Assembly (NCBI GenBank): GCA_022885665.1
Contig: JAGQDJ010000197.1
Span: 1-64,000, forward strand
Length of the DNA: 64,000 nucleotides
Source: Triops longicaudatus
Taxonomy: Eukaryota; Arthropoda; Branchiopoda; Notostraca; Triopsidae
Direction of reading: 5' to 3'
Shown: piece after piece, positions 48,601 through 60,064 of the stretch
Numbering within the stretch: the stretch's first letter is position 1
Layout of the letters: each line of letters opens with the position of its first letter
Position numbers and translations under genes: made by a program
The notes under the pieces: generated by a model
The model's database searches: none
Seen by the model: only the letters and a program-made list of their open reading frames with translations
What the model was told of the DNA's origin: nothing

Positions 48601-51088
48601 ATTGTGAGAAAATGTTGTCTCAACGTTTGTTAAGATGGTAAACGAAATTAAAAGCACGCAGGGAGATTTCCTGGACATATGTAAGAGAGAAAAAGAGCAA
48701 TATCCGGAGCTAAGATCCTTTGAAACTTTTATTTTCTTTCGGAAGCGAAGATTAATCTTTTAAAATTATTACAATGCACATTAAGATACTGAACACATAA
48801 TAATTATACGGCGTGAATCTGATAACATAAATACTTTTAAAATCGTTTTTCTTACTCGAAGGTAAACTATTTTCAGGTAGTCACTCAACTACGTTGAACC
48901 CAAAAGATATTAGCGATTTCCACTACCAAACGGATATATTTTGTTGAGATCCTCTATCTTGCTTCAACCTGTCGAACGTCAGCAAGTATCCGACTTTGAG
49001 AAATACACCGTCGGTTACTTACAGCACTGCGTTTTGTTATTATTTTTTAAAAAAATATTTTTTTTTTTATTTACATATAGCCTAAAAATAGGATTTTACC
49101 ATGTTGGATATCTGGCGTTCTTTACGGATTAACTCAATAGTACAAACCAAAAGACTACGCAAAACGGCCAATGAAACTAGTGCGGTACAATTTCGTTATA
49201 AGCGTCACAAATAGCAACATTAGATTGACTGAATGTCTTTAATTTAGTCTCAACAATTCTGGCTACAACCGACGACCGAAAATCATACGTATTCCGTTCA
49301 ATGTTTCGATTAATAATGCTGACATAACTGCCCGCGATTCCCTATAATTTCATTATTGTTGTGTAATTGCATCGCATGCATGTTTACAACCAGTGTAAAT
49401 CACGCAATTCTTCACGTCTACATTTAAAAAGATCGTATAGATATTCCTGAGCTAGAGAAAAAAAGCTTCCTCTGTTCTTTGATGTTTTTCCAGATGGTCA
49501 AATTTATGGTTACCTTTTCTCTAGAGCTTATCACAAAAATAGCTTTCACAATTTTCTAATCGAAGTCCTCTTCCACTAATCCACTTCAACAGAGAGTATG
49601 TTAATTATCTAAAACAAGAATACAGTCATCAGTGCGTACAGTCATCAACTTTCTGAAAACCTTTCCACGAAACTATCCCGGAACTATCAAGAACGCTATG
49701 AGTCTGAGACCGTGAAACACAAATTTTTTTACTAAATGCTCAAAAATAATAATCACAGGAAAAGAAGAGTAACTATGAGTCCGACTCATCAACACTCAAT
49801 CCATCCCTGTCATCTACATAAACACCGAAAGGCGGATTGGCACCTTTTGAACACTTATAAACTAACAATAAACTTATTCAAACAAATGACTGCACGAATG
49901 AAGGGAATGGAACATTTCCAACACCTTAAAACAAACACAAATTAAACAATAGGGATGTAGATCTTTAAACAGGTACTATACTATCTTTTCCCCCCATGAT
50001 TCACGCTATTCTAAAAAGCCCTCTGACTATGGGTTATTAAACTACCGCGAAATGGAAAACTTTAGTAATCTACACCAACAGGTAAGGATATATCGTTGTT
50101 CAGGATCAGTGTTTAATGAAAAGATTTATTGAAAAGATTACCGGAAAGTTCTAGTAAGGTGCCCTAAGCCAGTTTCCATACTCACGAAAAGATTTTTACT
50201 GGTTTACCACTGTCCTAGCCAAATGCGTCACTGACTGGAAACAGATTCAACAATTGTTCCATAACAATCAAAACATACGATGATACCACGTCAAGTAGCA
50301 CCTCAATAATTCTTACGTTTGGCACTATTTAACTATGCTATATCACAGTAGAAAGTGTACTAAACGTATTATGCATCAGGTGAAGCCATCAGACAACGGT
50401 TCACATTTTACGATACACTGGATTACGATAGAGCTCCTCAGAAGGCCATTTCGCATAACAGCTATACACACTACCTAGCCCGTCAATTCCTAATTCTTTT
50501 AAACTCCCTTGTGGTTTTCAGGGACAAGCATGTCGCTTGCAGGCCTACGTGTACTCGTAATAAATAGACAGTTTACTTTGATAGAGCCGTTGCGGTTGAT
50601 TCGCGGTCGGTTTCGGAGTTTATCCGTATTCTTCTCGCCTTTAATTTTCGCATTCACGTTCCCGTCCAGCAAGGCATGGTTTTTCATCGAAGGGACCATG
50701 AACGTGTAGGGATCCGGCAATCTTAACGTCTTCTCTGCGTACTTGGACACCGCCTACGTAAAAATATCCCATGAAAACAGCTCCCTCATCACCTTCTTTC
50801 TCCCCTTCGATTATCTGTTCTTCGTTTTCTGTGTACCTCCAAGTCTTCATAGGAAGTAAAAGACTGAATGGCGAATCCGTCAATGACATCTTCATCGTAG
50901 ATGGGTTCTTTATGCCGCTTTTTACGAGGGCGGGGCCGGACAGGTTTGTTGGTGGGACTGGGCCCTTCCTCTTCCCCACTTTCGTCTTCCATGCGCGGAA
51001 CAGCTGGACAAAATTTCTTGCCCTTGCTCTTGGGTTTGGGGCGTGGCCAGTCGCTGCCTGAAGGCGGCAGCGGAGTTTGGGCCTGCAT
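42377..51088 (-). CDS. tay: AUTS2/fibrosin-family protein (tay bridge homologue)
   Basis: Ten exons: 51088-50837, 50753-50577, 48238-47747, 47551-47069, 46887-46644, 46578-46521, 46305-45887, 45451-44861, 44722-44599 and 43562-42377. Phases match throughout; total 1341 residues. AUTS2 landmarks: DEDVIDGFAIQSFTSYEDLE at the N-terminus (human DIIDGFAMTSFVTFEALE type); SDRLSDASRQSS with YVCDSESEDG; FLRRELDSRFLAS; GRWNAMHVRIAWEIYNNQQK (about 809-828); PATDLWNR (E8-E9 junction); and a long Arg-Glu tract (about 1006-1071). The rest is Pro/Ser-rich. Human AUTS2 works in the nucleus with a PRC1 complex that activates transcription; Drosophila tay affects locomotion and Egfr signalling. The 58-nt exon 46578-46521 is needed: it converts phase 1 to phase 2 between its neighbours. 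The start at 51088 is the best in-frame ATG; an upstream exon is possible. Confidence 0.9.
43190..43390 (-). repeat. Arg-Glu codon repeat in the AUTS2 homologue
   Basis: A low-complexity CGN-GAR tract coding for alternating Arg and Glu, flanked by KERREKE and ERREERRRAEEKE. AUTS2 proteins have a similar tract. DNA of this kind is prone to copy-number change. Confidence 0.85.
43563..44598 (-). other. Last intron of the AUTS2 homologue
   Basis: About 1.0 kb between DLWNR and VPRGPPTF. AT-rich with no recognisable exon. In vertebrate AUTS2 this is a region with several small exons, so alternative exons cannot be excluded. Confidence 0.5.
45586..45614. repeat. (AAT)n microsatellite
   Basis: About nine near-perfect AAT units in the intron between exons 45451-44861 and 46305-45887 of the AUTS2 homologue. 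Confidence 0.85.
46521..46578 (-). other. 58-nt microexon of the AUTS2 homologue
   Basis: Acceptor GTTGTAG and donor ATTATAG|GTAATT enclose 58 nt. It enters in phase 1 and leaves in phase 2, exactly what exons 46887-46644 and 46305-45887 require. The product is Arg/Ser/Pro-rich (about 19 residues). Without it the two flanking exons are out of frame. Confidence 0.75.
48239..50576 (-). other. Intron of the AUTS2 homologue (2.3 kb)
   Basis: AT-rich, with no conserved exon visible. AUTS2 genes often have small exons between the N-terminal and the Ser-rich part, so a missed alternative exon is possible. Confidence 0.5.
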
Positions 51089-52492
51089 GCAAGCCGCAGC
51101 TTACAGGGGAAATAGGGCGGACCAAAGGGGGCGTGGCGAAGCAACAACTGGCAACCAATCCTGACTAGGCTTTTCGGACAACCAAAGCATTAATCTCCTC
51201 CGCAGCCGACAGCACCGCCATCGCCGTTCTCATCCTGTTCAACGACAGCGATTTGTTAGTAAATGATGCTAGTAAAAGATTTCCGGGTACTTTAAAGCTT
51301 TACGTGTACTAATAAAACTTACCTAAACGTGTACAATCTCAAGAAAATAGCCAATTGACGCACACTAAATGGCAAGAATGCACCCCGAGACACACCGTAG
51401 GGTTACCAAGGGCCACTAACACAAAAACAAGATAAACTTGCCAACAATCCAAGCCTTTGGAGTCGGGGAGGCTGGGGAAAATCTGGTTCCAGTCTTAGCG
51501 CTTTCCTTTTGTTAGTAATTGTACGTCACAGGAGGGTGTAGCACGTCGCTCTTTCAATTGTTTTTGCAGTTCCACGCTTTTGTTTATGGTGGGTTTATCT
51601 AAATCCAATGGCGGAGATACTTGGGTGATGTACTTCTATTGGTACGGCAGCGCCGCAGCAAGCACACACACATACATACATACACAGGCTGTAGAGCTAC
51701 CCTGGCTCCGTTTAGACAAAGACACTGACACGGAAACTGGCCCACATCTCGTGTTCCTTGGCTCCAACAATTCGTCCACCGTCTAACCTATCTTGGCGTT
51801 AATTAAAAACTCGCTCACAGGGTCATTAGGCAGCTCAAAATTGGTCAGGAATGCCCACTATTCTATCCTTTTCATTCCAAAACGCGTTCTTTACTATATC
51901 GATTCCAAACGACTGAATCGATTACTCCAAGAATGATTTACTCATGATCGATACTTAACGTTTGTTTTGACCCGTCGTGCACCGAAAACACCTTCTGGAA
52001 TTTGTGAAGTCATTTCGTGGGTAACTCCGGCTCGTTTTGGGTGACACTTCAGAAAGTAAGTTTGCGTTAATTCTAACCGATATGGGTTTGTGATTTCTTA
52101 AAATAAAAGTACTACAAGACCTGTTGAAGTAGTTTTCCCGGCTTACTAGTCTCATTCACATACTTTTACCGGTTTCCTTCGTTCTAATTTCTCGTCTTGG
52201 CCTATCGCGTGACGTAGCGATTGTCTTGCCCCGGGGGAAAAAGTGATTTCTTTCAGTGGAGAGAGCTTAGATTTTCCTGGAAGGGTAAACGTCGACGTCG
52301 GGGCCCACTCAGAGTACTTAAGGCGATCAACGATCTCTCAGTGTACGAGTCTGCGCTAGCGAAGGAATTTTGAATCTCTCGTGAAGTCATCAGTGTTGGC
52401 CTGACTACTTTTAAGTAAAGTGGAAGAAATTGCTTTCTTTATCACTCTGTTATTGTTAATGCTATGTAATTTTGTGTAGACAAGCGAAAATC
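51089..52492. promoter_or_regulatory. Shared upstream region of two divergent genes
   Basis: The AUTS2 homologue (minus) and the PhnD-like gene (plus) start on opposite sides of this 1.4-kb stretch. GC content is raised near 51090-51240. A possible 3' splice site (TTTTGTGTAG at 52470-52479) just before ATG 52493 suggests a 5' UTR intron for the PhnD-like gene. I identify no specific promoter element. Confidence 0.35.
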
Positions 52493-54437
52493 ATGTCGTC
52501 GGAACAACTTCCTCTACGTGTAATCACTTACATGTGTCCATCCTTACCTGCCGAGTTGTTTGAGCTTATTACGAGTTACCTCGAGCATCAGCTCGGTCGT
52601 GAGACGATGCTCATCCAGGAAACGCGGTTCTCAGGCCCAGTCTCCGAGCGCGTTGATCCTTTCCGGAGCAATTTGGCGGAATTGGGTGAGCAAAACACCG
52701 AGAACGAAGCCGCTCCTTCCATAGCCGACGTCGGTGAGCTTTAAAAAAGCCAACGTGCTTTCTTTCGCATAGAAATCTTCACATTTTCTTCAGTTTATCT
52801 CGTATAAAGGCCACGAAAGCCCCATCATTCCCTTTTCCACGCCTCTTTCACTTCTATCTACAACATTTGTATGGGCACAAACGAGAATCCTTCTAAAGTG
52901 GATGAGATGAGAATCTTGGGAAAATAGATATGTTGAAGCAAGTTCGGGGTTTTGGGTAAAACTGGCATGGACTTGGTTGTTTGCTTGCTTTGCAGTGTGC
53001 ATCCTTTGTACACCGAGTAGTCTAGTGTCTATGGAAGGATTGGGAGTGAGCGTGTTTCTCCTGCACAGTCCATTTTTTCGCGGGAGTAAAATTATATTAA
53101 TGTGTTTTTGTTAGCTTTCCTTACCACCTCGGGCTACCAAAAACTCAAGGAAGCCGCAAATACTCACTGGGAGTTGTTGCCTATCGGGGCGGTCCACCCT
53201 CACCCAAAGGGAGAAAGAGCTGGCTATTATGCTGACGTCATTATCCACTCGGATTCAAGGTATCCATTATACGAACACTTAGAGCTTACGTTAACTATTT
53301 ACGCCTTTGAGTAGTGAATCGCTTGTTTAGCTAAAGTATTTTGTAATTTTCTTTGAAGTTCGAAGTGTCATCACGGGTCGTATGTTTCTATTTCAGTTTT
53401 ATTTTCTTTCCCTCTCTTTGTGCTGATACACTGAATAGTTTAATTTTTCTCGTTGTGAAGTTACTTGTTTATTAAATTACGACCTTTTTTTAAAAAAAAA
53501 AGAAACTCGTCCAATGTACAATTTCGTCGTTCCTTCTAAATTATATATATTATCTGCTTTAAATTATATCTGCTTTCGATGAATGTCTATTTTTTCCCCC
53601 GGATTTTCGTTTTCAGCTTGGTAAGCTCGAAATAACATCAAGGAAAGCCGTGAGTCTGTCATAGGCGTCATAGGTTAGGGTACTCCTGCTACTCTTATAA
53701 TTGTTTTAATTTTCCTCAGTTTTTCAGTTTGGTGAGTTGATATTTCATATTTTTTTTCTCTGCGCATTTGCTGTAGTCTTGTTTTTATGATATTGTAACT
53801 TGTTCAATTCTGTTTACATTTTATTAATGCCTTTGCGATTTTGGTAGGGAGCGTATTAAAGAATTTTTGGACTTGCGAGGATCAAAGCTGGCGTGCAACG
53901 ATCGGTCTTCCATTAGCGGCCATTTGATGATCTTAAAGACTTTGCGCGACCATGGAGAAAATCCGTCCTTCTTCAGCAACGTCCTCGACTCGAAAACACA
54001 CTTAGGGTCGGTTCAGATGGTGGCACTCAAGCAAGCCGACGTCGCTTCGGTGGATTCCAACGCTCTGGCCTTTGAGATGCAGCGCCAGCCTGAGTTATGT
54101 AAAGATATATTCATTTTTGATTCCTTGGGACCTTTGCCGCCCTATCCTATCATGGTTCGCTCCACTTTACCAGGTAAAGTGTGCTAAACGCGTTTGCGTG
54201 GTACGTTTGTTGGGTTTTGTTCACTAAATAACTCTTGTTGGGTTTCATTATGTAGACCAAGAAAAACGTGCAATTCAGGATGCACTGCTCAATGTGCATA
54301 AATACCCTGAATGGGCGCCACGTTTTGCTGCCTTCCGAGTTCTCCGGTACGAGCACATAGATCCTTTAGTCTTCGAAATGGATAAGGAAGTACGTGACCT
54401 CGTCAAAGACATGGTTGGAGGCGTGCCGTACTATTAG
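52493..54437 (+). CDS. Animal PhnD-like protein (phosphate/phosphonate-binding-protein fold)
   Basis: Four exons: 52493-52733, 53115-53259, 53848-54173 and 54256-54437. Phases match (1, 2, 1); total 297 residues. The order of motifs follows bacterial PhnD-type periplasmic binding proteins: LRVITYMCPSLPAELFELI; SGPVSERVDPF; ADVAFLTTSGY (residues split between exons 1 and 2); ADVIIHSDS; LRGSKLACND, SSISGHL; GSV and DVASVDSNALAFEM; LGPLPPYPIMVRSTLP; then a C-terminal helix ending GGVPYY. Bacterial relatives capture phosphite or phosphonates for an ABC transporter. This one has no signal peptide or lipobox and no transporter beside it, so a cytosolic binding or other role is likely. Four introns-worth of animal gene structure argue against contamination. 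A second donor at 52686 (same phase) would remove 16 residues. Confidence 0.85.
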
Positions 54438-54603
54438 TCGTCCGTTTTTTCGCCCATTCCCAAGACCAGCAAAGCGTCTATAAATATTCCAGTTTCTCAA
54501 AGTGTAGTTTTTAATAGATTTAACGAAAGTTAAGAAAGCGGTGTTTTCGTGGGTGTTCGTATGGTTTCCCATTTATTGAGATATGTTATGAAAAGGAAGT
54601 TTA
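54438..54603. terminator. Convergent 3' ends of the PhnD-like and importin-9 genes
   Basis: Only 166 bp separate the two stop codons. Minus-strand AATAAA copies lie at 54572-54577 and at 54600-54605, the latter overlapping the importin-9 stop. The two 3' UTRs must be very short or overlap. Confidence 0.5.
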
Positions 54604-57600
54604 TTACAGTTTAATATGAACAAGCTCAAGGACGTGTTTTTCTTGTTTATTCAGATGGGGGAGGAAAGAAGATGAGAAGTAGGGCGTGGTACAGAAGTTG
54701 CGTAGGAATTCCGTCAAATGCTGCTGCAAGTTGATGTGGTACAACGGATCGGATTTGGCGTCGGGGTCGTCTTCGTCATCTTCACCTTCACCTTCTTCCT
54801 CTTCTGGGAAATAAATGTACATTTAGCTAATTTAAAGCACTACATGAAGTGTCCTGCTTCTTCAAGTCTTTCGGCTCAGATTAATTAAACTAATGAGCAC
54901 GTTAGACCAAACCAAATATAATACGGTCCTCCCTGGCTGTGAATGTCTCTTATATCGGAGCTTGTCTTTACAGTAAAAATTTGCACTTTAGAGGAACCGA
55001 GTAACAAATGCAATGCTTTTATGGTCTGTTATAAAGAGTATCCGACCATCTTCAGAAACAGCACAAAACAGTTAAAAGAAGACGTCGGCCCACTAGCGCA
55101 AGCACTAGTCCAAATTCGAATAAAGTGCATTGAAAAGCACAACTAAATCATTATTTGCAACTCTTACGGTATAAAGCGGTGGCTTATAGCTTAAATTATC
55201 GCCTGAACGTTCGCTTAGCTGCGGAAAAGTAAGAAAGCAAGAATTATGTAATTTTCTTACCCCACTGGTCAGGATTATCTAAGACAGACGACAAATCTTG
55301 GCCTTCTTCAGCTTCCTCGTCCTGCGAAGTAAAACTCAACATTGTAAACTCGATCTGAAACACGAATTCCACCTTATTTAAATGCTTTTACCTCTTCGTC
55401 CGACTCAGGCATGGCCATTGTTTCTTCGAGGGCAGTTGAAAGCTCGTAAATGAGCAATTTGAGGATTTTGGCCAGGACTGGAATGCATGTAAACCGCCTT
55501 GTGAGCCCCCGGCCTCGTGTTTGCATTCCTCCTGACGGCTCTGCTAGATAATGGTCCGTAATGATTTCTTCACCTTCTACGGTCAAGTCCGCTAACCTCG
55601 AGTCACCACCCATTACTCCTTGCTCCAGCAGCTTCGCTAAAGCTAATGTGCTGTAAAAGATCCGAAATTTATTGTTTCCGCCAATGTACTGTGTAAAACT
55701 TCGCTTTCCACCTGACTTTGTTTTCATACGAGCCATAAAACAAATGTTGACGACCGCACCAGAGACTCAGAACAAAATGAAGTGCAGATTGGCCGGTAGG
55801 TCCCGGCACTGTCGACAAGAATTGGAGCACCGCTTCCATTTGGCTGTGCACCAAATGTGCATAAACCATAATCAAACTCTACAAGTTCGGCAAATTAAAA
55901 TTAAATTAAAAATAACTAATTATGCTAAAAATAAGTAAGGAGTAAAATAAATCACTAACCTGTACGAAATGTCAATAGTTACGATAGAACAGAGAACAAG
56001 ATAAAACTACGAAACTATGAAATATAATACCGACGAAGTCAGAAAATGTGACCAAATAGCTTTTACACATAAAAGATACGACAAAGAAAGAGTAGGAAAC
56101 GCAAGAAAGGAACACTAGTCTATTGTTAAAAAAAATACTTGTAGGACTGAGAGCGCTTCCACGCCTTGCATTTTCGAAAGCACAGCTCGGAGCAGCAAAT
56201 CCAAGTTTTCGCCCAGGTGGGATCCCGCTTTGCGGATTAAACTTGTCACCAAACGTCCAACGAAACTTGCAGAAGATTCCGGAGCCGAGGGGTGTAGCAA
56301 CTGGGCCGACACTTGAATGACGTACGCCAACCCAGAACGACCTTCAGCATCTGCAAACGATGCTAATTGTTCCGGTGCTACTGAAACGTACGCTCGTAGG
56401 CATTCTCCACCTGACTAAATGAGACATATCAACAATCGTACCCGTAGTTTTCATATAAATGGACTAGGAATAAAAAACAACAATGTCGAGAAAATTAAAC
56501 TACCTGCATAACAGTAATATCCTCAGTCGACAACACGCACTGAGCAGCGGCTGGAAACGCACCCCGTAGCAAAAGATCGCTTAACGGAGGTTTGGAGGAT
56601 CGTATCAAAGTTTCCAACATATCTAAGGCGACGACATGAACACCTGCAACAAAAAAGAAAAGCATAATTAATAATTTTGGCAGTGTTTAGTTACTAATGA
56701 AGAAACGAAAAGGTAGACAAAACGACATACGGAAAAAAAGGGATGGAAATGAACAGTGACCAAACCAATTGGAAAATTTACATAATTAAAAAGTATCTAC
56801 AACAGACCTGTTGCAATTTTATCACTGGGCGTGCTTAACATGGATACTAAAGTGGGTACTAAACGTTGCTGCAACGGTCCTAGACACTGTTCGCAGCCGG
56901 ACAAGGCTTTGAAAATATCCCGTGCCAAATCGGTTATCACCGGATCTGTAAAACGTTAATTAGTCAACACTTAAACTCGCAAAAACTTGAATATTACCTG
57001 TATTATGTTTCAGGAATAGGGCAATTGTCAGAGGAGCCACTTTGGATTCATAACTGGCTGTAAAATTCTGATCTACCTACAATTAGCACATTCTTTTAGC
57101 GTCGAAAGACCACTTTCTATACACGGTAAAGTTTTTCGTACAGTAAGAATGGTTGCCAAGGTTTCCATAACTAAGGACAATACTTCGTTCTGATATTGCA
57201 AAGCTAAGCTGAGTAAACCGTCTGTAATAACCGGCAAGTACGGAACCAAGACCTGATTCTGGTTGGATGACGTCAGATGATCCGCAAAGCCGTAAACCGC
57301 CCTATTCAATTGATAGTTGAGAAACCACTCTTTAGTGAAGAAACTATAAAAGCAATACCTGATAGCCGACAAACGCACAACGATGTCTTGGGAGGGTTGT
57401 AACGCCCCCATGGTTGCTTGCAAATAGCGATGTAATGTCTGTTCAGGCAAAAGAGCGGCGAAACGCGAGCCAGTCCATAAACAACGACCCAGCAAATAAG
57501 GTGAAGCTATAAAAATGAATTCAATTTATGCTGGGTGGGATGCGATCCAAAATATTACCACCCATCGTCGACTGCTCCGTGACACCATTTTGCAAACAAG

Positions 57601-60064
57601 CTAATAAATCCAAACCCAGCTTGTTTTGTTGTACACGCTGCAGTACCAAATCGCGTACCACACCTAGCGCTAGCAGTGAAGCTTCTACCGGTTTCCACCA
57701 ACCCGGATTCTGAGCTTGTGCCTGCGGAGATGCTGCTGTCGCTTCGGCGGCTGACAAATGACGAGCCACTGCTTGGCCCAAACCTGAGCCTGCTGCTTCT
57801 TCACATTCTTGGCACAGAGACTAGCACCAAGTTCAAAACACAAAACAAATCTTTAAAAAATAAAGCACTACTGTGTTGTATTAAAATCATCCAATTTATA
57901 GTGGCAAGTTAGATGGCTAGTTAGGTTTTGGAATATTTCTTAACTTACTACTAACAAGTCTTGCGCGGATATGCGGACTGAGTAAGAAAAAGAATCTTCG
58001 CTTTCGTCTTCGACGAAGCGTTCAGGATTGGAAGACCATTCTTGGGCCTAAAAATTTTTAAAAAATACAGTAGAGCACAAAACATAAGGAATTCGTTCAC
58101 TTTACTTGCTGTTCCGTAATTTGCATATATAAGACGATGTAATAAATAATATCCGCCATGCCTTGCTTGACAGACTTCCTAAAACGGGGCGTTTCCACTA
58201 AGGCATGCACGAATTCGAAAATAGACAGCACCAGGTTTTCGAAATTTAAAAGTTCTCCTACAATGAATATAAGTAAGATAATAACAACTGCAGAAAATGG
58301 AACAAATTACTAACGGAGAGAGAAAGGTGTATATCTATAAATAGGTATATCAAGAAAGAAAGAAAAGGTCAAGAAAGATCTCTTTCTTGATCTTTTATTT
58401 CTTCAGTCGGCAGTGCGAAGAAGAGGTCAGTCGATAGATGAGAACGAGATGAGAAGGTAGACAGAAGTCAAGAGGGGTCAGAAGAGAGTCGAGAGAAATG
58501 GAGAGTCGATTGGACTTTTTAAAGAGTTTTGTACGCGACTGTTGAGTGTTGTGAAGTAGTTTTGGCAATAAATAGTAGACTTGAAAACCCACAACCACGG
58601 TGTTCTTAAGGTAAGTTTAATCAAGGGTCCCCGGTAGTCACCGTCACAATTGTCACATCATGCCAGTTGACAGTTTGAGACATGACAATATATTAAAAAG
58701 GTATAAATCAATTTTACCTTCCGAATCAACTACTTGATCACCCTCTTCTTGTTCTTGTACAACTGTACGCACATACACTTCGGCGCTATGCGTTAAAGTT
58801 TCCCACACGGTGGGAAGAATTTCAACTAGCCAACTGCTTAATTGTTTAGGCACATTTTTCACAAGTACGGTTAACGCTGCAATGAGAAAGGAAAAACAGT
58901 TTAAACACCAAGCCAAAATTAGCTCTAAAAAATCGTAACTCATAATAGTTTATCACCTATGTGCACGAAAGGCAAATTAGAGAAAAGTCTCGAATTGGTA
59001 ATGTAAAAATTCTTCAAAGGTCACCTTTGAGAACTTCAGCTCTGAGGCCGGAATCCGTCGTGGTAGAAGAACGCACTTGCAACGCCCGCACAAGGGCTTC
59101 GGTAAAAGGGAGAAGTACTGGACTTAAGACGGACTTGATCAAGCCTTTCTGGTACTCGCCCATAGTGCATAACATGCTTGTTAAAGTCGTAAAGATTTCC
59201 ACTGCTCTTCCTCGAGTTCGTATACCATATTTCTAAAAGAATACACAATATTTCTACACAGATGTTCGCTATTACTAAATAGCCTCTTCGTCTTATCCAG
59301 AAAAAAAGGTTATTAGTAAAAGTTACCTCACTCTGGAGGAAGACGTTATACGCCTCGGGCAAGATTATTGGAGCCACTTGGGGAATTTGGGTATCGCTAA
59401 GATCGCGTGTAAACTCGGTCAAAACTCGCATAGCTCCGTGCACTGCAGCTTGATCGCCACTCTTCAAGCAGGTCATTAATGTATCGAACAACGATGGCCA
59501 CTGTTCAGGCCAATCCCAATGCGCTATTGCTGAGATAGCATAAGCTACAGTTGAACGTACCTAATTTTAACGCACTAAATTAAACCCCATACAACTAAAT
59601 ATAAAAAAATAGATCCAGTAAGAAGAATAAATGCTCTTCAAGTGACAAATTCTCACTTTGCTAATGGGTTCATGCAAGCCTGTGGGTAAAAGTTGCCTAA
59701 TAGCAGCTTTGGCTTTGTCGGAGGTTTCCGGTGCTCGGAACTTGTCCGAATGCTGTGACCAATGGGTTTCTACATATTGGCGGAGCAAAACGGACGAGAG
59801 TTGTCTCAAAGGCAATGAGGTGGACGAGTCTAGCGTTAGCTCAGTCAAATAAGTTCCGAAATCTAGTCACGAAAAATGAACAGGTATTCGGTGAATAGAT
59901 GTTCCATGTTGTAATTTAAAACTAATATTAATGTTATCACCTTCGGTGACTTCCAGAGCTTGGATTCGAGTTTCGCCTGCTTTACGAATGTTTGGATCTG
60001 GAGATAATGTAGCAAATAACGTCTCAATGAGAGCTTCTTTCAAGTGGGAATCAATTGCAGCCAT
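54604..60064 (-). CDS. Ipo9: Importin-9
   Basis: Eighteen exons: 60064-59941, 59862-59657, 59560-59327, 59232-59025, 58876-58718, 58257-58106, 58047-57949, 57820-57562, 57506-57359, 57301-57081, 57057-56998, 56945-56808, 56643-56504, 56414-56139, 55878-55712, 55650-55392, 55321-55261 and 54803-54604. All phases fit; total 1036 residues (human 1041). Clear matches to importin-9: IRQL/LLRQYVETHWSQ; VRSTVAYAISAIAHWDWPEQ; VHGAMRVLTEFTRDLSDTQ; FVGRLVTSLIRKAG; MVYAHLVHSQMEAVL; PGPTGQSALHFVL; an acidic region before DPLYHINLQQHLTEFL. Importin-9 is a RanGTP-regulated HEAT-repeat carrier for H2A-H2B dimers, ribosomal proteins and, with cofilin, actin. The segment after LTV at the end of exon 57301-57081 is longer than in human, so that donor is the least certain. 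Confidence 0.95.
58330..58650 (+). mobile_element. Possible LTR-retrotransposon remnant in an importin-9 intron
   Basis: The intron 58258-58717 is unlike its compact neighbours. In plus orientation it has a TATA-like TATAAATA (58336-58343), a perfect 22-bp palindrome (58369-58390, TCAAGAAAGA-TC-TCTTTCTTGA), an AATAAA (58567-58572) about 230 bp after the TATA, and an end reading GGTAGTCACCGTCACA (near 58633-58648), similar to LTR ends of Gypsy-type elements. I cannot fix the 5' edge or a target-site duplication. Confidence 0.35.
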
